Assembly: GCA_034401795.1 (NCBI GenBank)
Contig: CM067367.1
Location: 82,445,426 to 82,509,425 of the forward strand
From: Chaetoderma sp. LZ-2023a
Taxonomy: Eukaryota > Mollusca > Caudofoveata > Chaetodermatida > Chaetodermatidae
DNA: 64,000 nt
Reading direction: 5' to 3'
Each line of letters begins with the position of its first letter. Position 1 is the first letter of the stretch. Made by a program: the position numbers and the translations under genes. Below the pieces are notes generated by a model. It did no database searches, was not told the origin of the DNA, and was given only the letters and a program-made list of their open reading frames with translations. Shown one piece after another: positions 56,171-64,000 of this stretch.

Positions 56171-57330
56171 GTGAAGCACAGATCCACCGGATGGGTACTG
56201 ACCATCCCAGTTAAGCTGGGTGCAGGACGACCACTCCGGATTCGCTCCAAGCACGCCCTCCTCCAGAGTAGGGTAATGCACGTGTATAAAGCCATTTGAG
56301 AGAGGTTTTCATTAAAAAATGGCTACGTCCGTAAGAATGCGTAGCGCGCATGCGCGAGTCAGAGCTTCCCTGACAACCAGTGTCAGGATTGGGAGATAGT
56401 GTATACTTATAGTGTACCGAGTTGGTACTCGTGATTTTCTCAAATCGCACCCTTCTCGTCGTTCTTGGTACTGATCAGGACCAGAATGAAACGAGCATCT
56501 CAGAACTTTTTACTTTGTTAAAATGGGACCAGAAATGGCCACGTTATCTTTAAAACTCCTGGTTAGATTATCTTCAAAATATTGCTTTGACGTCATAATC
56601 GCGTGTATGCATTAACTGAATGGGGAATGTGCTGTTCACGTGATAGTATAAAAGGGACGAAAAACCGAGAGTCAGGAGCATCATCGTCTTGGAAGATGAC
56701 CTGTTAGGAAGACTGCTGTACCAGCGCAGTGCCAGATGCGGGATAACTGTTAACCAACGGTGATTTCATCATCACTGCGGTGCCTCTCAGAATTGAATTC
56801 TCCTGCACTGGTGGGCAGTCTTTGACTTTCCGTGATACAAGAATTTTGGATGCTCCCGGACAGCCATCTGGGAGCAAAAATAAATTAAAGTAAGAACTTC
56901 CGCATCCGAACTTTCCTAAGGGAGCTTTCTTGTGGAAAGGGCCGTACGGCCCGATGTGATTCTATTGGATGTAGAGCTGATGGTGATTCTTGGTGGATAA
57001 CTCGCCGACCATGCTGAAAAGTGGATTCAAATTTCTGCGCTGCATGTCGCGAGTGTTAATTAACTTTTAGACCACAGTCTGGTGGGACTTTGCCCTGTGC
57101 GCTGCAAGAGCTATGCGACACATCCTGCACCATGTACCCAGTTATTGTACCGGCCTAATTTATCATAACTATAGCCCTCTTTGTTAATGGGCAACTCACA
57201 TCTTTTCAACTACTGTCGCCGGACGGAAACTTTACAACACTGTCTAAATCATGTATTAGTTAAGATGACTATCTAAGGCACAACTCATTACCCATTCTTA
57301 TCCGACACCACATGAGACGGGGCCGACGGC
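56171..57330 (+). mobile_element. Family X element, copy E (5' part)
   Basis: 56,540-57,300 is collinear with X-A 18,885-19,700: 'atcttcaaaatattgctttg', 'tgctgttcacgtgatag', 'cttggtggataactcgcc', 'gaccacagtctggtgggac', 'gtacccagttattgtac', 'cgtcgccggac'. 56,190-56,260 resembles the start of X-B. The terminal short frame and AGCTACA end are missing, and the sequence changes near 57,330. Confidence 0.62.
56647..56653 (+). promoter_or_regulatory. TATA box of X-E
   Basis: TATAAAA followed by GGGACGAAAAA, as at 19,087 in X-A. Here the two CCAAT boxes of X-A are absent because ~70 bp between 'cacgtgatag' and TATA are missing. Confidence 0.55.
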
Positions 57331-57715
57331 TTTACATCCCCTCCGAAGGACAGGGAACTGTACAAGTTTATACACCTATTCACATGCCTGAGTACGGGAT
57401 CGAACCTTCTTCTTAGATGGGAAGTTCCTCCCTTAAGTGGGAGCACCCTTGTTGCAAGGTTGAGTTTGTGACTTTAGTTGAGTCAGATGAGTCCATCTTC
57501 ATCGCGTTATATATATAATATATAAACCGAATTGTCCGTATGGTGTATCCAATTGTACCGACATGCTTCTTATGCCTTGTAGACTTCTATTAATACTGTG
57601 TCTGTTGCTTCATTGTATCCCCCGTCCCACCATCTGTGCCCTGACTATCCAGTTCATTTAGTCTATTGAGTCGCGCGTGTGATAGATTGAGAATATTATG
57701 TCTCTGCCTACCTTC
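57331..57715 (-). other. Probable 3' region of the CR1-like LINE
   Basis: Non-coding sequence between X-E and the LINE stop codon. Contains a 30 bp TA-rich tract (57,508-57,528). I cannot fix the LINE 3' end. Confidence 0.35.
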
Positions 57716-59480
57716 TCAATCTGCTGCTGTAATGGTTATGTATGTATCATGGGGAGGGGGGGGGGGTAGACTTTCATGTGTGACATCAAGCAGGATTTGA
57801 ATACGGCTGGATGGGTTCTCCATTACTGATACCAGGTCATAGTCCATTAACAGATCTTTCAACTTCTGCAGGTGGATCTCCTTAACTCTTCCAAACTCTT
57901 CACAATATAGAAGAAAGTGTTCCCGATTCTCCACCTCATCTCTGCACAATCTGCATGTAGGAGATGCTTTCGTGACCTTAGCTTCAAAAGTGTGTAGCCG
58001 TAGAATGCTGCACATGACTTTCGCCGTAATCCTGGGCTTCTTAGTGTCGTATACTGAGTGCAAGGAGCTAAGCCACACATATGTCACAGAATTATAATCC
58101 AGTGTATCTGAGGAGAGGTAGCGCAGACTACTGAGTGGATGTTCTTGCCTCTCCATCATCTGTCTCTCTTTCCAGAATGTGTGTACAGCTCCTTTAAAGG
58201 TCCTTTTCCATTCGACTCTGGACGGAGTACAGATTAACATATCTTGAGCAGGTGGCAGACTGTACTTCTGCAGAATGTTGTTCACATGCACGGACCAGCT
58301 TGATGAATTTGAGAGCTTCACTGCGAGCTGTCGAAATGCAATTTTGTACTCTACACTGTTCTCATCTTGAAGACAGTTTCTAAGCAGTGACAAGATTCTC
58401 TTGTCCACTTCTGCATCGACTGGTAACATTGCCATCAAGCTTAGTGTTGCCATGTTAGCTGTCGTGTCAGGAAGATTTTGCAGCCGTCGCATTTGAGTCT
58501 TCTGAAAGAGCTCAAGCTGAAGAATTTGGCTGTTGTTCAGCATCGAGATCTTGGTCCCATACAAAAATCGAGGGGAAATATATGTACCTCATAGAACTTG
58601 TATCGCTGCAGGAGTAAGACCATTGCGCTCATGACACCCTGCTCCCATTAATTGGAACAGGTCAGCAGTTGTTGACTTGATGTTTTCTGCCACTCTGATC
58701 TTATTAATATGCTGGATTGGTCCTTGGTTAATTCCCAGGTGCACCTCGTGATCCTCTATCCTCACCATCTGAGAGTTCATTTCCAATACCACATCTTTGC
58801 AGAGTCCGCTCTTAGCATTGTCATACAACAGGGCCACTGACTTGCTGCCATTGATTTTAATGCAGTCTTTGTTGAACCTATAATCTGCAATCTTGGTCAC
58901 AACGTACTCTGACAACCCCCAATCACTGGAGTAACAAGGACTATGTCATCTGCCACTGTTGGAGCGGAGCAGTCTAGTGTCCCTACCACAGCACCATGTC
59001 CACTATTTTGCACTTCTTGTAGAATTTCTCGGTTTACCATCTTGAAGTTCGTTGGTGAGATACTGCTGCCTTGTATGCTACCTTACTTCAAGTGGATGGC
59101 CTCCGATAAATGCCCTCTCCACTTAACATGACTCGTAAATCCATTATACCAATTGACCATCAGCTCAAAAATGTTGCCTGGCAGTCCAAGCAGCTTCAAT
59201 TTCCTGATGCCATACTCGATCAGATGCCTTTTCCGCATCTAGTAGCATGACAGCTAGATCTTCACCCCTATCCGTGCACTCCTGGACTACTGGTCAGGAC
59301 CAGGGCCGCGAACATAGGCGAGATACTGCAGGTGAAAACTCTTACTTTGCGCAACATCAAAAATTCTACGATCTTCCCAATGACACTAATAATGGTAATT
59401 TCACGATAGTTTGATGGTAGTCTCTTTGATTACTTTTTCTTCACTAGAGGTATTAGAAGGCCTTCCTTGAACATGGCTGG
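57716..59480 (-). pseudogene. CR1/L2-like LINE, reverse transcriptase and C-terminal domain
   Basis: Minus strand. The RT part (58,589-59,480) has 'GIRKLKLLGLPGNIFELMVN', 'SIQGSSISPTNFKMVNREIL' (motif B region) and VADDIVLV (motif C). It then has 'LGINQGPIQHINKIRVAENI' and 'LFQLMGAGCHERNGLTPAAI'. The C-terminal frame (57,716-58,564) has 'LFQKTQMRRLQNLPDTTANM', 'MLPVDAEVDKRILSLLRN' and the zinc-like CRLC..E..EHFLLYC. A frameshift lies between 58,564 and 58,589 and stops occur in the RT. It is 5' truncated, with no endonuclease. Similar multi-copy genes in molluscs are usually CR1-type, but the clade call is by eye. Confidence 0.8.
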
Positions 59481-59587
59481 TATGAACCTGTAACATTTGG
59501 TTTCGATTCTCGTGGCAGAAGTGAACACTCTAGACCTTTGAGATACGCAGTCCCTACCTGTGTTAACGCACCACTACTTGTGTTTCA
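59481..59587. other. Junction between two LINE remnants
   Basis: Short unassigned sequence between the 5' edge of the minus-strand CR1-like LINE and the plus-strand LINE C-terminus. Confidence 0.4.
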
Positions 59588-61131
59588 TTGAAATCTATGT
59601 GGGAAAATTCCACAAGACCAAACTCCCCCACCCCCACCACCACCCCCATACGTTTATACAATGCAACCTGCGTATCCTTGATGATGTATAACTGTAACAG
59701 TTCGGCAGCTCAAAAGGCAGCTCTAGACAAACTTGATGCCTACCACCACAAACACCTACGCACCATCACTGAACACATATGGCCAGACAGCATAGTTTCT
59801 AATGATACATTATACAAGACGTGTAATAGAGGGTTCATACACCTTGAGCAGAATAAATTTCCATACTTTTTCCATACCTTTTCCATACTAAATTTTTTAA
59901 TTTCCATACCCATTGTGTAAAATTGCCCGGTCATACCAGTAGTTAATACTAAATGGAAAATAGAAAAATTTTCACGGAACCATACAAAACTATTGAAATT
60001 AATTTGACTGGAAGCAGTTGCTGCCCGAGACGGCGATGACTTCTAGTCAAATTAATTTCAAAATATTCAATAGAATAAGCTTTATATTGTGTCAAACTTT
60101 AAGAAAATTTTAATTAACCCTTTCAGTGATTAATTCCCACATTTTAAGGCAACCGTACAAAACTTAAATACTTTGAAATTAATTTGATTGGAAGCAGTTG
60201 CTGCTTCGGTTTTATATCTTGTCAAACTCCCCCAAAAATTTTACAATTAAATATTATTATTTATGATTATACAAAATAAAGTTGGGTTTTTTTTGGACAT
60301 TTAAAATAAATTTATTAATTGTTCAATAATTATTTTTATTTTCACCCACACCAGTTACCCACCCAATAGCTTACAAAATCCGGTGATATCCACTCCTTAT
60401 ACTTATCATTACATATAGAAGAATATTTGCACTTTCCCATGATCGTGACGTTTGTTTAACTCAATCTGCCATACAAACATTATATAATTATAATTGCGTG
60501 GACGTTACTTTCTTGATGGCTATCTAAACACAACTGATTCAATGTTTACAAATTCGAAAAAACAATGGCTTCTTACAATTGACAAGTTCAGACACGTATT
60601 ACTCAAGCCGAAGTGTGTTCCCGGTATAGTTACCATTAACAGCACAGGTTAGCATATACTGGGAACCAATCTCATGTTGCCGATCCTAAACTCCTGCACT
60701 ATAACGGTGAGGTTTTGCGAGACTGGGGAGAATTTGTGTGTGATGGCGTTTTACACAAGCCGAAGTGTGTTCCCGGTATGATTAAATGCAGTTTAGCTGA
60801 CACCGGAACCTAAATGGTGAGATTTAATTTTCCATACATTTTCCATAGCGGTAACGCAAAATATTGATTTTCCATACGTTTTCAAACCCTGGAAAAGGTT
60901 TTCTTAATTTTGCATACTTTTTCCAGACTTCCATACCTGCGTAGGAACCCTGGTAATACGTCGTCGCTGTCTGTAAACGTCTCCCAGCAAAGGTGGTCCA
61001 TGTTTGGCCATGTGCTAAGGATACCAGAAGACCCACCAGCACAGAGCCTTGGAATTCGCCCTACTTGGAGCCAGCAAATACAGAGCCAGATGACATCAGT
61101 GCATAAATCTGTTAAACGTGGTACTAGGTGA
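59588..61131 (+). pseudogene. LINE L2: C-terminal fragment split by a MITE
   Basis: 59,588-59,828 encodes 'RLYNATCVSLMMYNC', 'LDKLDAYHHKHLRTITEHIW' and 'LYKTCN'. 60,959-61,131 resumes with 'SSLSVNVSQQRWSMFGHVLR' and 'EDPPAQSLGI'. These are the last ~130 residues of a non-LTR polyprotein (LYN.s..P.LLYNC ... RRW.LFGHVLR). Removing 59,829-60,952 and one copy of GTAATA restores a continuous frame through the junction. It is followed by a short 'catttggtttcatttgg' tail. Confidence 0.8.
59829..60952. mobile_element. hAT-like non-autonomous element, 1,124 bp, inside LINE L2
   Basis: Left end GAGGGTTC, right end GGAACCCTG (CAGGGTTC-like inverted ends). Both edges carry runs of 'tttccatac' or 'ccatacttt' words in opposite orientation. 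GTAATA occurs on both sides (59,823-59,828 and 60,953-60,958). The interior has two 'aagccgaagtgtgttcccgg' repeats (60,607 and 60,758) and a hairpin of the 'aattaatttgactggaagca' type at 59,990-60,075. A hAT duplication should be 8 bp. Only 6 are evident, so the class is tentative. Confidence 0.68.
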
Positions 61132-61140
61132 CCTCAATGA

Positions 61141-61260
61141 AGCAGGATTAGGTACACTCATTAGGTTTCATTTGATTTCATTTGGTATCATTTGGTTTCA
61201 TTTGGTATCATTTGGTTTTTCATATGGTATTATTTGGATTAATTTGGGTAATAATTCGGC
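61141..61260 (+). repeat. Short tandem tail, (TTTCATTTGG)-like units
   Basis: About eight degenerate 10-11 bp units ('catttggtatcatttgg') directly after the LINE L2 C-terminus, the usual place of a LINE 3' tandem tail. 'gattaggtacactca' occurs both before (61,147) and after (61,268) it. Confidence 0.65.
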
Positions 61261-61317
61261 GTGCCGGGATTAGGTACACTCAAGTCAAGAATGGACCTGA
61301 GGAAGCTAAAGATTTTG

Positions 61318-61450
61318 GCTGAGGACAAGATCTGGGAGTGCATATTGACAGAAACCTCTCTTTTGATATACATATAGGTAATATTGTATGCAAGGCAAAC
61401 AGCACAATAGGACTAATCAAAAGAACCTTTACCAACATAGACCCTGGGGG
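61318..61450 (+). pseudogene. LINE fragment, RT thumb region
   Basis: Plus-strand 'GQDLGVHIDRNLSFDIHIG' and 'NIVCKANSTIGLIKRTFTNI' match the conserved 'DLGV.id..l.F..Hi....kA....GlI.RtF' segment of Jockey/CR1-group RTs. Isolated fragment, from a different lineage than LINE L3 next to it. Confidence 0.75.
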
Positions 61451-61559
61451 AGAAAGATGACACCTTCATGCCGGTCTCCTCCGTAAGTACCAACTTTGTT
61501 GGGAAACTAAGTTATCAAGGATTGTGGGCTGACATCCGCATACAGAGGCAACTCTGATT
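61451..61559. other. Unassigned spacer
   Basis: No feature seen between the thumb fragment and LINE L3. Confidence 0.4.
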
Positions 61560-63755
61560 ATGTACACCCTTCTTCAAACAAGAAACTGTGCTCGACATCC
61601 TCAGGCGATGCAATCTTCTCAGGAGCTTACCATAGCTACGTGGAATGTATGTGGTCTGAGTACAACATCAAAGAGGCAAACCTTAGGTGCAGACGGTGAA
61701 CACTATAACATCGATATTGCATGCATTCAAGAGACTAAAGTAGCTCAACACTCAGAGCAGCAACTACAGACAGGCCATAAGCTAGTGCTTATGGAGCAAA
61801 AACAGACCACATACTGGGGCTTAGGTGTTGCAATCGGACCAAGGATCTGGGATCATATCATTAGTTTTGGATACGTCAGTGATCGCATTGCATTCATTGA
61901 CCTGGTCATGCCTACATGAAAATACACCACCACTAAGTGTCGAATTGTCAACGCATACGGCCCAACTACAGAAAAAGCCAAAGAGAATCCAGCAATATTA
62001 GATTCCTTCGATGCAGAACTGAGCTCCGCCATTACAATCTCAGCGAGATGGCAACTATTCATGTGTAGAGATTTCAACTCCAAGCTGGGTAAACTCAGAA
62101 TTGCGGACAGAAGTTCAGGACTTGGCTTATGCATGGAATCCTATACAGAGGGCACACGCAACAGCAATGGAGATGCACTGGTGGCATTCCTTAGTTCCAA
62201 TCGCCTAATTGTCACAAATACGGCTTTCAAACACCCATGCCATCACCGGACAACATGGACTGGACACATTACTGATCGCAAAGCCCCAAAAGGTTCTAAG
62301 GCTACAACAGCTGTCTTTCAACCAAATAGACTTCATACCATGTAAGACAGAAGCAAAACCCTTACTCTGGAACGCTCGTTCGTATGGAGGCACAGACCTC
62401 AATTCTAACCATAAGCTAGTCACTACACGCCTTCAGATGAAGGATCTCTACCTAATATATAAACACCATACCAGGCAAGAGGGTAGAGTCACCTACAACC
62501 TTCCCAAGCTCATCAGTGACACTGACACTCAAATGTCATACAAAAAAGCCCTCGGGTAGCAGATAGCTAACATCGATGTCAGCTCCGATCCAAATGAAGC
62601 CCTAGCCAAAATACTGAAATCTATGGAATCACCCACTACCAGTACCATAGGTGTTCTTAAAAACAACCAAACTAGGTATACTGATGACCCTCTAGTAGTA
62701 AAACTGTCAGCGGAGCAGAAAGCGTTATGGCTGCACATCTATCAAAGTGGCCAAAGTGAAGACCGCACCAAACTACACCGGGAGCGCAATATTATTCTGT
62801 GCCACATTAGTGAACGCTTAAAAGATCTTGCTATCCAACAGGCAGACTCCCTAGCAGATGAAATCACTGCCACGGATGACTGTCACAAAATGTTTTGGGC
62901 AGCCCGAGCCCTGAGAGTTACTCACTACACACCACCACTCACTGTACACAACTCTGAAGGCCATTTTATCGGGACTGACCAGGGAAAAGCCGATACGATC
63001 CGAGAATGGTTCATGGAACAGTTCACTGACAATGATGAGGAGCACTTGCACCCGTTCTCAGGAGACCCCAGGCAATTACTAACACCAATTAAAACAGCAG
63101 AAGTTGAGAAGGCACTTAAAGCCCTGAAAAATGGACGTGCACCTGGACCAGATGGCATGAGCAATGAACTATTCAAATATGCAAGTGACATTATCTCAAA
63201 ACCGATCATACACCTAATCAATTCGGCTTTTATGCACCACCTTCCCATTGACGCTGTAGGCCAAGGCACCCTTACCACACTACCCAAGCCCAAGAAGCCA
63301 CCTGGCCCCCAGCCAATATGTGACCCATTGTGCTCCTCAGCAGCATACAGAAAATCCTATCCAATGTTACTTTATGCCACATCCGGGATAAGATCGATTA
63401 TTTCACTGGATCATGTCAAAGTGGCTGCAAACATGGACGCAGCTGTGCAGACATTGTATGGGCTCAACGCATGCTTGTGTCGGTAGTCATGTCGAAAGAC
63501 TGGGACTTCCACAAAATGGGCATTGACATGTCACACGCCTTCGACACAATTAAACGCTCAAAGATCCTAAATGTACTATGCCAGGCCAGTTGCAATGAAG
63601 ATTAGCTATGACTAGTGAGACTACTGCTTGAAGACACCAAGCTGAGAGCACGAGTCAAGTCAGTGAAGTCTGTAGAGATTGAGACATCAATCGGCTCCCC
63701 ACAGGGAGATGGTCTATCTCTGGTGCTTTTCACCTGAGTAGTAGTGTCGGAATTA
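61560..63755 (+). pseudogene. LINE L3: endonuclease and reverse transcriptase, broken and 3' incomplete
   Basis: APE-type endonuclease: 'TIATWNVCGLSTTSKRQTL', 'IACIQETKV', 'RIVNAYGPTTEKAKEN', 'MCRDFNSKLGKL', 'TTWTGHITDRK', 'NQIDFIPCK' and 'LNSNHKLVTTRL' (Asn where Asp-His is usual). RT: 'ALKALKNGRAPGPDGMSNEL', 'SIQKILSNVTLCHIRDKIDY', 'GIDMSHAFDTIKRSKIL' (motif A) and 'IETSIGSPQGDGLSLVLFT' (motif B). Similarity stops near 63,755, before the YxDD motif. Frame breaks include a stop at 61,917, a frameshift near 62,300, a stop near 62,557 and a frameshift near 63,315. Probably RTE- or Ingi-related. Clade uncertain. Confidence 0.8.
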
Positions 63756-64000
63756 AAATGATACTGCCTCCCTCAACTGGCCGCCGTTCAGCGATCCGTG
63801 GCCATGGAAGGCCGTGGCAAATATAAAACTCCCGTGTGGCCCCCACTGTCTGGGAGAACCTCCTCAGGATACCAGCCAGTGGCCGGCCTCTCTCTCTCTC
63901 TATTCTGACGGGTATCCTGAGGAGGTGTTTCTATCTGTGAGACACTTTTCTACCTATCCTACCTATCCTACCCCACCTATCTCCTACCCCGTTGCTATTC
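63756..64000. other. Unassigned sequence with a 16 bp perfect inverted repeat
   Basis: 'acctcctcaggatacc' (63,858-63,873) and its exact complement (63,911-63,926) enclose a CT-rich loop, which could be one end of an element continuing outside the window. 'cctacctatcctac' units follow at 63,950-63,985. Confidence 0.55.

Overview
This 64 kb window looks like gene-poor, repeat-dense chromosomal DNA of a marine invertebrate, most likely a mollusc and probably a bivalve. The pointers are (i) two elements with the 'aggcccaagggcctgt..gctcacctgg' start and 'ggccaggtgag' end seen in mollusc genomes, wrapped around ~150 bp tandem cores (pearl/CvA-like, Helentron-related), (ii) DIRS-type tyrosine-recombinase retroelements, and (iii) several non-LTR lineages and many TTAA-ended hairpin MITEs. 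I find no host protein gene I would vouch for, no tRNA or rRNA gene and no CRISPR array. Nearly everything that reads as protein belongs to a mobile element.

Layout. 1-5,343: a minus-strand DIRS-like element running off the left edge. 5.57-5.92 kb: a 350 bp (TGCG)n array. 6.47-8.49 kb: a pearl-like element with about 12 tandem ~153 bp monomers. 9.1-17.8 kb: a tandemly duplicated ~1.2 kb segment. Its second unit was opened by a 340 bp palindrome, by a 5,343 bp DNA transposon (10,891-16,233) and by a 605 bp TIR element. 17.8-30.5 kb: MITEs, a second pearl-like element hit by a 3 kb unclassified element ('family X', copy A), more 150 bp arrays, and a 53 bp minisatellite. 31-33 kb: a GC-rich unassigned patch and two minisatellites. 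33.1-37.05 kb: a broken Ty3/Gypsy element. 37.05-43.77 kb: a minus-strand LINE broken up by X-B, X-C and X-D. 43.8-57.3 kb: a deep nest of DIRS copy 2, inside another tyrosine-recombinase retroelement, inside family X, inside or beside the LINE. 57.3-64 kb: three or four broken LINE pieces, one carrying a hAT-like MITE.

The most striking system is the 5.3 kb transposon. It has ~155-165 bp inverted ends, a TTA target duplication and a paralogous empty site in the same window. It carries one intronless 1,475-codon frame interrupted by a single TGA. The protein combines N-terminal Cys pairs, a DDE-type core, an XPG/FEN1-like nuclease domain and a C-terminal tesmin/TSO1 CXC domain. From recalled family descriptions I place it in the Academ superfamily (AcademX type). 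No database search was possible.

The second is family X. Four copies share one exact terminus (AGCTACA) and a short conserved reading frame next to it. Three copies have TATA boxes, two of these with upstream CCAAT boxes, and one insertion shows no target-site duplication. I could not assign X to a known class.
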